Positions 1 through 16,245 of a stretch of 64,000 nt of DNA are shown here, piece after piece (within the stretch, counting starts at the first letter, position 1; each line of letters starts with the position of its first letter). Source of the stretch: Methylobacterium sp. J-076 (GTDB lineage Bacteria; Pseudomonadota; Alphaproteobacteria; Rhizobiales; Beijerinckiaceae); the NCBI RefSeq assembly GCF_022829405.1, contig NZ_JAKSXW010000038.1, forward strand, positions 43,459 to 107,458, in the 5' to 3' direction. The translations under genes were made by a program, and so were the position numbers. The notes beneath the pieces are model-generated. The model saw only the letters and a program-made list of their open reading frames with translations, was not told the origin of the DNA and searched no databases.

Positions 1-2
1 AC

Positions 3-1595
3 GAGTGGGCGACGGGCATGGACGAGCCCTACGGCGTGCAGCTGCGCGCCGCCAAGGCCGAGATCCTGGAGATCAGCTTCGCCAGCGAGCTCGAGGTGCT
101 GACGAGCGACCTGAAGGAGGTCGCCGACGCCGACCGGCGCACCCGCGACTTCACCGTCAACGCGCTCCGCCGGGCGCTGATCGAGATCATCGCCCGCTTC
201 CCGACCTACCGCAGCTACCTGCCCGCCGAGCTGGAGGAGGGCGAGGTCGAGCCGGAGGACGTGCGGCTCATCGAGGGGGCGGTGGCCAAGGCCAAGCGCT
301 GGTCGAGCCTGCCCGACCGGTCGGTCCACGACTTCGCCCGGGACGTGCTCCTCGGCCGGGTCGAGACCTCCGGCCCCGCCCGGCCCGATCCGCGGGTGGT
401 GCTGCGCTTCCGCCGCCGGTTCCAGCAGCTCACCGGCCCGGTCATGGCCAAGAGCCTGGAGGACACGCTGTTCTACCGCTACGCGGCGCTGCTCGGGCTC
501 AACGAAGTCGGCGGCGATCCGGGGGAGTACGGCATCGACGCCGAGCACTTCCACGACCTCCAGGCCGCCCGCGCCCGCGACTGGCCGAACGCCATGATCG
601 CCACCGCCACCCACGACACCAAGCGCGGCGAGGATGCCCGCTCGCGGCTGCTGGCCCTCTCCGAGATGCCGGAGGGCTGGGCCGGCGCCTGGGACCTCTG
701 GCAGAAGACCGCCGGCCCGCACCTCTCGCGGATCGACGGCGAGCCCGCCCCCGACGCCAACGACCAGTGGATGTTCTTCCAGGCGATCCTCGGCGCGTGG
801 CCGCTGGAGCTTCTGGAGGGCGAGGATCGGCAGGCCGCCGAGTCCTTCCGCGACCGGCTCTGCGCCTATGCCGAGAAGGCGATGCGCGAGGGCAAGCGCC
901 GGTCGAGCTGGGTCAACGTGGACGAGACCTACGAGGGCACCGTCCGCAAGCTGTTCGAGGCGATCATCGCCCCGGGCTCGGACTTCCTGCGGGAGTTGCG
1001 GCCCTTCGCCCGGCGGCTCGCCCATCTCGGGATGCTCTCGGGCCTCGGCCGGACGGTGCTGAAATGCACCCTGCCGGGCCTGCCCGACACCTACCAGGGC
1101 ACGGAGGTCTGGGACTTCTCCTTCGTCGATCCCGACAACCGCCGCCCGGTGGACTACGCGGGCCTGACGCGGATGCTCGACGGCGAGGGCGAGCTGGCGC
1201 CCCTCCTGGCCGAGTGGCCGGACGGGCGGGTGAAGCAGGCGACGCTCCACCGGCTCCTCGCCCTGCGGGCCGCCCGGCCGGACTTCTTCGCCCGGGCCGG
1301 CTACGAGCCGGTCCAGGCGTCGGGGGAGAAGGCCGGCCACGTGCTGGCCTTCCGCCGGACGGACCTGGACGCCGCCGGGGAGGGGGACCTGATCGTCGCC
1401 GTGCCGCGGCTGTTCTCCGGGCTCGTCGGGGAGGGCGTGTGGTCGGGCGAGGCCTTCGCCGGCACGGTGCTCGCCCTCGGGGCGGGGACCCGCTGGCGGG
1501 ACGTCGTCACCGGCCGGGAGGTCGAGGGGGAGGGCGCCGAGGCGAGCGCCCTGTTCCGCGACCTGCCTTACGCGGTGTTGCGCCGGGTGGGGTGA
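3..1595 (+). CDS. treY: Maltooligosyl trehalose synthase, C-terminal part (5' end outside window)
   Basis: This GH13-family enzyme rearranges the reducing-end alpha-1,4 bond of a maltooligosaccharide into alpha,alpha-1,1, producing maltooligosyl-trehalose, which TreZ then cleaves to free trehalose. The reading frame is open from the left window edge and ends in TGA at 1593-1595, so the N-terminal barrel half is missing here. The conserved TreY block THDTKRGEDARSR is visible, with the catalytic-site Asp at 615-617, and later blocks (GLPDTYQGTEVWDFSFVDPDN and the arginine-rich RLLALRAARPDFF) match the family. The internal ATG at 18 is within the conserved region and is not the true start. It is the first gene of the plus-strand glucan/trehalose run; treZ is probably upstream, outside the window. 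The assignment is firm; only the length is unknown. Confidence 0.93.
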   Translation, partial: EWATGMDEPYGVQLRAAKAEILEISFASELEVLTSDLKEVADADRRTRDFTVNALRRALIEIIARFPTYRSYLPAELEEGEVEPEDVRLIEGAVAKAKRWSSLPDRSVHDFARDVLLGRVETSGPARPDPRVVLRFRRRFQQLTGPVMAKSLEDTLFYRYAALLGLNEVGGDPGEYGIDAEHFHDLQAARARDWPNAMIATATHDTKRGEDARSRLLALSEMPEGWAGAWDLWQKTAGPHLSRIDGEPAPDANDQWMFFQAILGAWPLELLEGEDRQAAESFRDRLCAYAEKAMREGKRRSSWVNVDETYEGTVRKLFEAIIAPGSDFLRELRPFARRLAHLGMLSGLGRTVLKCTLPGLPDTYQGTEVWDFSFVDPDNRRPVDYAGLTRMLDGEGELAPLLAEWPDGRVKQATLHRLLALRAARPDFFARAGYEPVQASGEKAGHVLAFRRTDLDAAGEGDLIVAVPRLFSGLVGEGVWSGEAFAGTVLALGAGTRWRDVVTGREVEGEGAEASALFRDLPYAVLRRVG

Positions 1596-1598
1596 GCA

Positions 1599-1785
1599 CC
1601 CCTCGCCCGCTTGCGGGGAGAGGGTTTTGCCGACCTCGTCGTCGGCACAACGAGGCGGCAGCCGGGGGTGAGGGGGCTTCCCGCAGGAGGCTTGTCCGGG
1701 AAGCCCCCACACCATCGCCCTCCGGGCTGGCCTCGCCCCCTGCGAGGGGGGCTCGGCCCTCTCCCCGCCAGCGGGGAGAGGGGGG
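1599..1785. repeat. ~190-bp palindromic intergenic element, family B copy 1
   Basis: The element begins 4 bases after the treY stop codon. Each end is a short hairpin of the form CCTC(T)CCCCGC..GCGGGGAGAGG, and the middle holds CTCGTCGTCGGCAC-type and GGGGGCTC-type arms. A second copy with the same ends and layout lies at 27717-27910. It fills most of the 300 bases between treY and glgE and may end treY transcription. No gene is seen inside it. Confidence 0.75.
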
Positions 1786-1795
1786 TGCTGAATGA

Positions 1796-1819
1796 CCCGG
1801 GATCGTCACAGGTCCCGGG
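1796..1819. other. Stem-loop upstream of glgE
   Basis: A perfect 7-bp stem (CCCGGGA at 1796-1802 and TCCCGGG at 1813-1819) encloses a 10-base loop, about 80 bases before the glgE start. It has no T-tract. It may be a weak terminator for the upstream gene or a leader structure of glgE; the sequence does not decide. Confidence 0.35.
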
Positions 1820-1895
1820 CTAGGGCAGGGCACGCGTGAGGCCGGCACGTCACGCCGCGTTAAGCGTTAGCGAGCAAGCAGGAGAGACGATCCGC

Positions 1896-5276
<3,381 letters not shown>

Positions 5277-5320
5277 AGCCACCCGTGGCACCTGCGGCGG
5301 TCTCGACGACCGCCCGGCCG

Positions 5321-5340
5321 CCGGCCGCCCTTTCGGCCGG
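5321..5340. other. Stem-loop between glgE and treS
   Basis: A 7-bp stem (CCGGCCG / CGGCCGG) with a 6-base loop lies 45 bases after the glgE stop and 33 bases before the treS start. There is no T-tract, so it is a weak attenuator candidate rather than a clear terminator. Confidence 0.3.
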
Positions 5341-5373
5341 TTCCTTCGATCTCACCGATGAGGCAGCGACGCG

Positions 5374-8642
<3,269 letters not shown>

Positions 8643-8646
<4 letters not shown>

Positions 8647-10919
8647 CGGTGACCGACGAGACCTTCGCGCCGCGGGCCGGGGAGGGAGCCTCCGGCTCCG
8701 CCGCAGGGTCCGAGCGCGCCGCGTCCCCTGCGATCCCGACCGTCCACCCGGATGCGATCGCCGGGATCATGGCCGCCAGCCACGGCGACCCCTTCTCCGT
8801 GCTCGGGCCGCACCGCGTCGGCCCCGGCCACTGGGAGGTGCGCGCCGTGCTGCCGGAAGCCCGGGCGGCGAGCCTCGTGATCGACGGGCGCAGGGTGCCC
8901 TTCGAGAAGCGCCACGCCGAGGGCTTCTACGTCGCCCGCGTCGAGGGCGAGGGCCGCCCGCTCTACGAGATCGAGGTGGAGGCGTGGGACGGCTCCACGA
9001 GCCGCCGCTTCGACCCCTACGGGTTCGGCTCGTCCATCGAGCAGTACGACGTCGCCGGCCTGCGCGAGGTCGGCACCAACCTCGTCTACCGCATCCTCGG
9101 CGCCCAGTCCGGGCGCCTCGACGGGATCGACGGGTTCCGCTTCGCCGTCTGGGCCCCCAACGCCAAGAAGGTCAGCGTAGTCGGCGACTTCAACGAGTGG
9201 GACGGCCGCCGCCACCCGATGCGCCTGTGGCAGGACGGGGGCGTGTGGGAACTCTTCGTCCCCGGCCTCCAGCCGGGCGGGCGCTACAAGTTCGAGATCC
9301 GCGGGCCCGACGGCGCCCTGATCCCCCTCAAGGCCGACCCGGTCGCCTTCGCGGCCGAGCACCCGCCCTCCACCGCCTCGCTGCTGAACGGCCTCAGCAC
9401 CTTCGACTGGCGGGACGACGGCTGGATGGGCAGCCGCGGCGCCAAGGATCCGCGCCACGCCGCCATCTCGATCTACGAGGTCCATCTCGGGTCGTGGATG
9501 CGGGTGCCGGAGGAGGGCAACCGCTACCTGACCTACAAGGAGCTGGGCGAGAGGCTGATCCCCTACGTCAAGGAGATGGGCTTCACCCATATCGAGATGC
9601 TGCCGATCACCGAGTACCCGTTCGACGGGTCCTGGGGCTACCAGCCGGTCTCGCTCTTCGCGCCCACCAGCCGCTTCGGCACCCCGGAGGAGTTCGCCGC
9701 CTTCGTGGACACCGCCCACGAGGCGGGGATCGGCGTGATGCTCGACTGGGTGCCGGGCCACTTCCCCCTCGACGCCCACGGCCTCGGCCTGTTCGACGGC
9801 ACGCATCTCTACGAGCATGCCGACCCGCGCCAGGGCTTCCACCAGGATTGGGGCACCTACATCTACAATTTCGGGCGGACCGAGGTGGCCTCCTTCCTCG
9901 CCGCCAACGCCCGGTTCTGGCTGGAGCACTACCACCTCGACGGCCTGCGCGTGGATGCCGTCGCCTCGATGCTCTACCTCGACTATTCCCGGCGGCAGGG
10001 GGAGTGGATCCCCAACCGCTACGGCGGCAACGAGAACCTCGACGCCATCGACTTCCTGCGCAAGACCAACGAGGCCACCTACAGCCACGCCCCCGGCACG
10101 ATCACCGTGGCCGAGGAATCCACCTCGTGGCCCGGCGTCTCGCACCCGACCTACACGGGGGGCCTCGGCTTCGGCTTCAAGTGGAACATGGGCTGGATGC
10201 ACGACACCCTGCATTTCATGCAGGAGAACCCGATCCACCGCCGCTACCACCACCACAACCTCACCTTCGGGTTGCTCTACGCCTTCTCCGAGAACTTCAT
10301 CCTGCCCCTGTCCCACGACGAGGTGGTGCACGGGAAGGGTTCGCTGCTCAACAAGATGCCGGGCGACCGCTGGCAGAAGTTCGCCAACCTGCGCGCCTAT
10401 TACGGCTTCATGTGGGGGCATCCCGGCAAGAAACTGCTGTTCATGGGCGGCGAGTTCGGCCAGGAGCGGGAGTGGAACCACGATTCCAGCCTCGACTGGC
10501 ACCTGCTGGACGATCCCCTGCACAAGGGCGTCAAGGACGTGGTGCGCGACCTCAACCACCTCTACCTGTCGTCGCCGGCCCTCTACAGCCGCGATGCGGA
10601 CCAGGCCGGCTTCCAGTGGCTGGTCGCCGACGATCAGGACAACAGCGTCATCGCCTGGGCCCGCAAGGGCGCGGGCGGCGAGATCGCCGTCGTGGTGTCG
10701 AACTTCACCCCGGTGCCGCGGGAGGGCTACCGCGTCGGCGTGCCGGCGGGGGGCTTCTACCGGGAGGCGTTCAACTCCGATGCCGGCCAGTACGGCGGCT
10801 CGAACGTCGGCAACATGGGCGGGTGCGAGGCGCAGGGGGAGCAGAGCCACGGCCAGCCGCATTCGCTGAGCCTGACGCTTCCGCCGCTCTCGACGATGAT
10901 CTTCCTGCGGGAGGGGTGA
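8643..10919 (+). CDS. glgB: 1,4-alpha-glucan branching enzyme
   Basis: GlgB cuts alpha-1,4 glucan chains and reattaches them through alpha-1,6 bonds. The 758-residue length is normal for the family. After a poorly conserved ~45-residue leader come the CBM48 domain (~130-225: [18 protein letters not shown]) and the GH13 barrel. The catalytic residues are D438 (LRVDAVASM), E491 ([10 protein letters not shown]) and D559 ([10 protein letters not shown]); their spacing (53 and 68 residues) equals that of the E. coli enzyme. The C-terminal beta domain ends in the typical FLREG. The start ATG overlaps the treS stop (ATGA), so it is the last gene of the plus-strand operon. It converges with the toxin gene, with only 7 bases between their stop codons. 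Confidence 0.96.
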
Positions 10920-10926
10920 GCCTCCG

Positions 10927-11355
10927 TCAGCGCCCGGTGACGCTCGAGCGCCGGGCTCTGATCAGTGTCTGCATGTGTGCCAGCACGTCCCGGAAGAAGG
11001 CCTTCGTCAGCGTCCCGTAGACGAAGGTGACGGGATCACGGCCGGGGACATCGCGCAGATCGGGGCCCGGCCAGTGGAACGTGTTGACGTCGGTCAACAC
11101 GACCCATTGTCTTTGCTCGTCGAGGCCGAGGCGTTCGCGAAGCGCGGGCGGGATCTCGATCCCGACGGCCGGCGCTTCCGGCTCACGATGCGTGATCGGG
11201 ACGACCACGCACTGCCCCTCTCCGGGGCGCTTGGCGATCACCAGGGCCACAGGGCGGTCCTTGCTGCCCTCCGTGCGACCGAGCCGAGCCTCGTGCGACC
11301 AGAGATAGGCGTAGCGGATGACGGTGCCTGCGCCGGGGATGTCCTGAGGGATCAT
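10927..11355 (-). CDS. PemK/MazF-like toxin of a type II toxin-antitoxin pair
   Basis: The 142-residue product resembles the plasmid-maintenance toxin PemK group, whose members act as endoribonucleases with an SH3-like fold. It opens with PGAGTVIRYAYLW, followed by KDRPVALVI (the conserved KxRPxxVI strand), CVVVPITH and LTDVNTFHWPG. The ATG at 11355 lies 16 bases after the stop of the upstream antitoxin; a further in-frame codon at 11403 would overlap that gene and is not preferred. It is the second gene of a two-gene unit inserted between the convergent glgB and glgA genes. Base composition is visibly less GC-biased than the flanking glucan genes, consistent with later acquisition. The family call is good; toxicity is inferred. 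Confidence 0.75.
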   Translation of the reverse strand: MIPQDIPGAGTVIRYAYLWSHEARLGRTEGSKDRPVALVIAKRPGEGQCVVVPITHREPEAPAVGIEIPPALRERLGLDEQRQWVVLTDVNTFHWPGPDLRDVPGRDPVTFVYGTLTKAFFRDVLAHMQTLIRARRSSVTGR

Positions 11356-11371
11356 GATCGGCGTGTCCGGC

Positions 11372-11623
11372 TCACTCCTCCAGAGTGGGCGGCACCGTCG
11401 CATCGAGGATGGCCTGGGCGACCTCCTCCGGAAGCTCCGTCAGGGAGTAGGCCTGCCGGTCGCGCTCCCGGAGGCGGACGAACTCCTCGTAGGCGATCAG
11501 CACGGTCTTCGGACGGCCATGCTTGCTGACGACGATCGGTGCGCGGATGGCCTCGTCCTGGAAGAAGCCGTTTCGCTTGGCGAAATCCGTGGCGTCGGCG
11601 TCGAGGGTCGCGAACAGATTCAT
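11372..11623 (-). CDS. Phd/YefM-like antitoxin
   Basis: The 83-residue product shows a Phd/YefM-type N-terminal fold with the segment APIVVSKHGRPKTVLIAYEEF, typical of the dimer- and DNA-binding part. The C-terminal tail is acidic and ends in LEE, the region expected to wrap the toxin. Such proteins neutralise the partner toxin and repress their own operon. ATG 11623 is chosen; a GTG at 11647 is possible and adds eight residues. Neither has a strong ribosome-binding site. A perfect palindrome 40-54 bases upstream is a natural operator. The toxin gene follows after 16 bases. Confidence 0.75.
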   Translation of the reverse strand: MNLFATLDADATDFAKRNGFFQDEAIRAPIVVSKHGRPKTVLIAYEEFVRLRERDRQAYSLTELPEEVAQAILDATVPPTLEE

Positions 11624-11662
11624 GACAGGTGGGCCCGGTCGCGCCACATCCGGCGCTCACTC

Positions 11663-11677
11663 TCCGTAATTTACGGA
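11663..11677. promoter_or_regulatory. Candidate autoregulatory operator of the Phd/PemK-like pair
   Basis: TCCGTAATTTACGGA is a perfect inverted repeat with 7-bp arms around one central T, and is AT-rich in an otherwise GC-rich stretch. It sits just upstream of the antitoxin start, where antitoxins of this family normally bind to repress their own operon. Binding has not been shown; position and symmetry are the evidence. Confidence 0.55.
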
Positions 11678-11700
11678 TTTCGTGAGGACCCACAAGGTCG

Positions 11701-13143
11701 TTACACCGCGCTCCAGCGCAGGGCGACGTTGTTGCCGATCGCCCTGGCGTAGAGGTCGGCGTAGCCGTCCGCGGCCCGGTCCCAGCCGAAGCGGGCGGCC
11801 ATCGCCTTGCGGCGCATGGCGTTGAGGCGCTTCTTCTGGGCGAAGGCATCCAGGGCCCGGCGCACCGCGCCGGTGAGCCCGGTCGGGGAGGGCTCGGTAA
11901 AGGCGAAGCCGGTCGCCCCGTCCTCGACCGTGTCGGCGAGGCCGCCGGTCTGGCGCACGATCGGCAGGGAGCCGTAGCGCTGGGCGTACATCTGCGCGAG
12001 GCCGCAGGGCTCGAACCGCGAGGGCATCAGCAGGAAGTCGCTGCCCGCGAAGATCCGCCTCGCCTGCCCCTCATCGAAGCCCACATGCACGCCGACCTGG
12101 TCGGCATGGCGCTTGGCGAAGCCGCGCAGGGCGCCCTCGAAGCGGCCCTCGCCCTGGCCGATCACCACGAGCTGGCCGCCCTCGGCGACGATGGTCTGGG
12201 CCGCCTCCAGGCTGAGGTCGATGCCCTTCTGGTGGACCAGCCGCGAGACGATGGCGAAGAGCGGCCCGCGCGAGACCGCCATGCCGAAGTTCCGGCGCAC
12301 CGAATCCGCGTTGGCGCGCTTGCCCTTCCAGTCGTCCGCCTCGAAGGGCAACGCGAGGTGCGGGTCGGTGCGCGGGTCCCAGGATTCGTCGATGCCGTTC
12401 AGGATGCCGGCGAGGCGCCCCTGGCCGGCGCGGACCCGCAGCAGCCCGTCGAGGCCGCAGCCCATCTCCGGGGTCAGGATCTCCCGGGCATAGGTCTCGC
12501 TCACCGTCGTGACGTGCGAGGCGTAGTACAGCCCCGCCTTCAGGAACGAGAGCTGCCCGTAGAACTCGCAGCCATCGACCTGGAACGCCGCATCCGGCAC
12601 GCCGATCCGGTGCATCCCGTCCCGGGGGAACAGGCCCTGGTAGGCGAGGTTGTGCACCGTCAGCACGCTCGGCAACCGCACGCCGCGCCATGCGAGGTAG
12701 GCGGGCGCCAGGGCCGCCTGCCAATCGTGCAGGTGCAGGAGGTCGGCCGCCCAGTCGGGATCGGTGCCGAGCGCGAGGTCCGCCGCGGCGAGGCTCAGGC
12801 GGGCGAAGCGGATGTCGTTGTCGGCGAAGTCCCCCGAGGCGTCGCCGTAGGGCGTGCCGGCCCGCTCGTAGAGCTCCGGCGCGATCAGGACGTAGACCCG
12901 CAGGCCGTCGGGCGTCTCGGCGAGGCCGAGATCGCAGGCCGGGATGCCGGCCAAGCCATCGAGCCGGGCCACGATCGGCATGTCGGGGAAGGCCGCCCGC
13001 ACCTGCGGGTAGCCGGGGATGAGGACGCGGACGTCGTAATGGGTGCGCAGGGCCCGGGGCAGGGCGGCCGAGACCTCGCCGAGGCCGCCGGTCTTCACGA
13101 AATCGGCCATCTCGGGGGTGGCGTAGAGAACCCGCCTGCCCAT
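11701..13143 (-). CDS. glgA: Glycogen synthase (ADP-glucose type)
   Basis: GlgA is a GT5 glycosyltransferase that extends alpha-1,4 glucan from ADP-glucose. The N-terminal nucleotide-sugar motif VKTGGLGEV, the LHLHDWQAAL and TVHNLAYQG blocks, the ILNGID element, and the C-terminal MPSRFEPCGLAQMYAQRYG motif with its two catalytic-region Glu/Cys positions are all present. From ATG 13143 it has 480 residues, the usual family length. Two upstream in-frame starts are possible: ATG 13188, and GTG 13302, which alone has a strong ribosome-binding site (AAGGAG, 8-base spacing) but adds 53 residues of weakly coding-like sequence. glgA is divergent from glgP across a 565-base region. No glgC is present in the window, so the ADP-glucose supply is encoded elsewhere. 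Confidence 0.9.
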   Translation of the reverse strand: MGRRVLYATPEMADFVKTGGLGEVSAALPRALRTHYDVRVLIPGYPQVRAAFPDMPIVARLDGLAGIPACDLGLAETPDGLRVYVLIAPELYERAGTPYGDASGDFADNDIRFARLSLAAADLALGTDPDWAADLLHLHDWQAALAPAYLAWRGVRLPSVLTVHNLAYQGLFPRDGMHRIGVPDAAFQVDGCEFYGQLSFLKAGLYYASHVTTVSETYAREILTPEMGCGLDGLLRVRAGQGRLAGILNGIDESWDPRTDPHLALPFEADDWKGKRANADSVRRNFGMAVSRGPLFAIVSRLVHQKGIDLSLEAAQTIVAEGGQLVVIGQGEGRFEGALRGFAKRHADQVGVHVGFDEGQARRIFAGSDFLLMPSRFEPCGLAQMYAQRYGSLPIVRQTGGLADTVEDGATGFAFTEPSPTGLTGAVRRALDAFAQKKRLNAMRRKAMAARFGWDRAADGYADLYARAIGNNVALRWSAV

Positions 13144-13708
13144 CGGCCGGTGACTTACCGGGGGCTTGTAGGCCCGCGTCTCGGACATCCGCGCAGCCAG
13201 TCCGGAGCGGTGCACGTGGAGCATCTGCGGAATTCCGATCCGGACGGGATGCCCCGGATGCGCAGAGACCGGGTCATGGGGAACCGCCGCGATCTCAACC
13301 ACGCCTAACGCTCCTTCGTCCGCGCCGGTTCCGCTGCGACGCACAAACGAGGCCACTTTTCCGGTTAATCTCGGGTTTATCGGCCGCTGCAATGCAGAAT
13401 GGAAGTTGTATTTTCTGCGTCGCCCCCTCTCCGCGAACTTTGCCGCAGTGCCGTAGCGCGCCCCTAGGTCCGGCCGCGCCGGGAACAAGGCCGCCCCACG
13501 GGACGAACGCTTGATCCCCGGGAAGCTGTTGCTATCTTGGCACACAGTCGGGCCGCCGGCCGCGGGACATCCGCCGCGCCGGGGCGCTGCCTCGACTTTG
13601 CCCGAGACCGCACACAGACTCGTCGCGGTCGGGCCCGGGCTGCCGCGTCGTTCACGCGATGGCAATCCGGATGGAAGCATAATCCGCGACGAATATGGGG
13701 GAACGACT
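13144..13708. other. Divergent glgA-glgP intergenic region
   Basis: This 565-base stretch separates the divergent glgA and glgP starts. It includes a more AT-rich patch at about 13350-13430 that should contain the glgA promoter, and GGGGGA before the glgP GTG. No RNA gene, repeat or convincing sigma-70 hexamer pair was seen. Confidence 0.5.
13311..13316 (-). promoter_or_regulatory. Strong ribosome-binding site for an alternative upstream glgA start
   Basis: On the minus strand AAGGAG stands 8 bases before GTG 13302-13300, which is in frame with glgA and 53 codons above the ATG that fits the family alignment. Either GlgA has an N-terminal extension, or this drives a leader reading frame that runs into glgA. 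The ATG choices downstream have no comparable site. Confidence 0.45.
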
Positions 13709-16231
13709 GTGTTAACCGACGTTCTGACGCGCGCCGCCTCGTCGACCGTCTCGCCCGATACCGGGCGTGACGAGATGAAAACCATGGCGATCCCGGCGAT
13801 GAGCAAACCCCTCCATACCGGCGACGCGGTGGTCGACCTGCGCGAGGCGATCAGGGGCAAGCTCGGCCTCGTGCTCGGCACCACACCGGAGACCGCCCGC
13901 CCCCGCGACTGGTTCGTCGCCACGGCGCTGGCCCTGCGCGACCGGATCGCCGAGGCCGGCCTGCCGCAGGGCGGGCAGATCCCGCACAAGCGGGTCTACT
14001 ACCTCTCCCTCGAATTCCTCATCGGCCAGCTGATGTCGGACGCCCTCAACAACCTCGGCCTCACCGAGACGGTGCGCGAGGCGCTGGGCCAGCTCGGCAT
14101 CGACCTCGACGCCGTGCAGGACGCCGAGCCCGACGCCGCCCTCGGCAACGGCGGCCTCGGCCGGCTCGCCGCCTGCTTCATGGAGAGCATGGCGAGCCTG
14201 AAGATCCCGGCGGTCGGCTACGGCATCCGCTACGACCACGGCCTGTTCCGCCAGTCCTTCAAGGACGGCTGGCAGCAGGAGGCGCCGGAGACGTGGCTCT
14301 CCGAGGGCAACCCGTGGGAGTTCCCCCGGCGCGAGACGACCTACCGGATCGGCTTCGGCGGCGGCGTGACCATGTCGGCCTCGGGCGAGGGGATCGCCCG
14401 GCGCTGGCAGCCGGCCGAGACCGTGCTGGCGGTGGCCCACGACGTGCCGGTGGTCGGCTGGCGGGGGTGCCAGGTCAACAGCCTGCGCCTGTGGAAGGCC
14501 GAAGCCGAGGCCCCCATCGACCTCGCCGCCTTCAACGGCGGCGACCATGTCGGCGCCCTGAGCCAGCGGATGCGGGCCGAGGCGATCTCCCGGGTGCTCT
14601 ATCCGAGCGACGCCTCCGCCGCCGGCCAGGAGCTGCGCCTGCGCCAGGAATACTTCTTCACCTCCGCCTCGCTGCAGGACCTCCTCGCCCGGCACCGGGC
14701 CGAGCGCGGAGACCTGCGCTCCCTGCCCGACCACGCGGCGATCCAGCTCAACGACACCCACCCGGCCATCGCCGTGCCGGAGCTGATGCGCCTCCTCACC
14801 GACGACCACGGCCTCTCCTGGGAGGATGCGTGGCACGTGACCACCCACACCCTGCACTACACAAACCACACCCTCCTGCCCGAGGCGCTGGAGACCTGGC
14901 CGGTGGAGCTGATGGAGCGGCTGCTGCCGCGCCACATGCAGATCATCTACCTGATCAACTGGATGCACCTCGAGGAGCAGGGCAAGAACGGCCAGGGCGA
15001 CGCCGCCCACCTCGCCTCCGTCTCGCTGATCGACGAGTCGCACGGGCGCCGGGTGCGGATGGGCCACCTCGCCTTCCACGGGGCCCGGCGGGTGAACGGG
15101 GTCTCGGCCCTGCACACCGACCTGATGCGCTCCACGGTGTTCTCCGACCTGCACGCCCTCGACCCGGACAAGATCGTCAACAAGACCAACGGCATCACCT
15201 TCCGGCGCTGGCTGCACACCGCCAACCCCGGCCTCACCCGGCTCGCCGTCGAGACCCTGGGCGAGGGCGTGCTCGACAACCCCGAGTTGCTCACCGGCCT
15301 CGAGCCATTCGCGCAGGATGCGGGCTTCGTGGCCCGCTACCGGGCGGTGCGCCGGCAGCGCAAGGAGGCGCTCGCCGCCCTCGTCGCCGACCGCACGGGG
15401 ATCGACATCGACCCCGACGCCCTCTTCGATGTGCAGGTGAAGCGCATCCACGAATACAAGCGCCAGTTGCTCAACGTCGTGGAGACGGTGGCGCTGTATC
15501 AGGCGATCAAGGCCGAGCCGCACCGGGACTGGACCCCGCGGGTCAAGATCTTCGCCGGCAAGGCGGCGCCGAGCTACGTCCAGGCGAAGCTGATCATCAA
15601 GCTCGCCGCCGACGTGGCCCGGGCCGTCAACGACGACCCGGTGGTGGCGGGCCGGCTGAAGGTGGTGTTCCTGCCGAACTACTCGGTGAGCCTCGCGGAG
15701 GCGATCATCCCGGCTGCCGACCTCTCCGAGCAGATCTCGACCGCGGGGCTCGAAGCCTCCGGCACCGGCAACATGAAGTTCGCCCTCAACGGCGCGCTCA
15801 CGGTGGGCACCCTCGACGGGGCCAACATCGAGATCCGCGACGATGTCGGGGCGGACAACATCTTCATCTTCGGCCTCGACGCGGCGGGCGTCACCGCCCG
15901 CAAGGCGGTGCCGGGCTACGCGAAGGCGGCGATCGAGGCGTCCCCGCGCCTCGCGGCGGCCCTCGACATGATCGCCTCCGGGCGGTTCTCGCCGGAGGAG
16001 CCGGGCCGGTTCCGCCCCCTCACCGACGACCTGCGCGGCCGCGACCCCTACCTGCTGACCGCCGACTTCGACGATTACTGGCGGACCCAGCGGGCCATCG
16101 ACGCCGCGTGGCGCGACCCGGCCACGTGGTGGGCCAAGGCGATCCGCAACACGGCGCGGATGGCGTGGTTCTCCTCCGACCGGTCGATGCGCGAATACGC
16201 CGACGAGATCTGGCGCGTCCGCCTGGGCTGA
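13709..16231 (+). CDS. glgP: Glycogen/starch/alpha-glucan phosphorylase
   Basis: This GT35 enzyme phosphorolyses alpha-1,4 glucan to glucose-1-phosphate. Family blocks include LSLEFLIGQLMSDAL, LGNGGLGRLAACFMES, IQLNDTHPAIAVPELMR and VQVKRIHEYKRQLLN. The pyridoxal-phosphate lysine is K690 in SGTGNMKFALNG. GTG 13709 is preferred because GGGGGA precedes it at a good distance, giving 840 residues; ATG 13775 would give 818 residues and keeps every conserved block. It is transcribed away from glgA. A 10-bp stem-loop begins 15 bases after the stop. Within this locus it provides glucan breakdown opposite to GlgA, GlgB and GlgE. Confidence 0.94.
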   Translation: MLTDVLTRAASSTVSPDTGRDEMKTMAIPAMSKPLHTGDAVVDLREAIRGKLGLVLGTTPETARPRDWFVATALALRDRIAEAGLPQGGQIPHKRVYYLSLEFLIGQLMSDALNNLGLTETVREALGQLGIDLDAVQDAEPDAALGNGGLGRLAACFMESMASLKIPAVGYGIRYDHGLFRQSFKDGWQQEAPETWLSEGNPWEFPRRETTYRIGFGGGVTMSASGEGIARRWQPAETVLAVAHDVPVVGWRGCQVNSLRLWKAEAEAPIDLAAFNGGDHVGALSQRMRAEAISRVLYPSDASAAGQELRLRQEYFFTSASLQDLLARHRAERGDLRSLPDHAAIQLNDTHPAIAVPELMRLLTDDHGLSWEDAWHVTTHTLHYTNHTLLPEALETWPVELMERLLPRHMQIIYLINWMHLEEQGKNGQGDAAHLASVSLIDESHGRRVRMGHLAFHGARRVNGVSALHTDLMRSTVFSDLHALDPDKIVNKTNGITFRRWLHTANPGLTRLAVETLGEGVLDNPELLTGLEPFAQDAGFVARYRAVRRQRKEALAALVADRTGIDIDPDALFDVQVKRIHEYKRQLLNVVETVALYQAIKAEPHRDWTPRVKIFAGKAAPSYVQAKLIIKLAADVARAVNDDPVVAGRLKVVFLPNYSVSLAEAIIPAADLSEQISTAGLEASGTGNMKFALNGALTVGTLDGANIEIRDDVGADNIFIFGLDAAGVTARKAVPGYAKAAIEASPRLAAALDMIASGRFSPEEPGRFRPLTDDLRGRDPYLLTADFDDYWRTQRAIDAAWRDPATWWAKAIRNTARMAWFSSDRSMREYADEIWRVRLG

Positions 16232-16245
16232 GAGGCCGTCGGACT

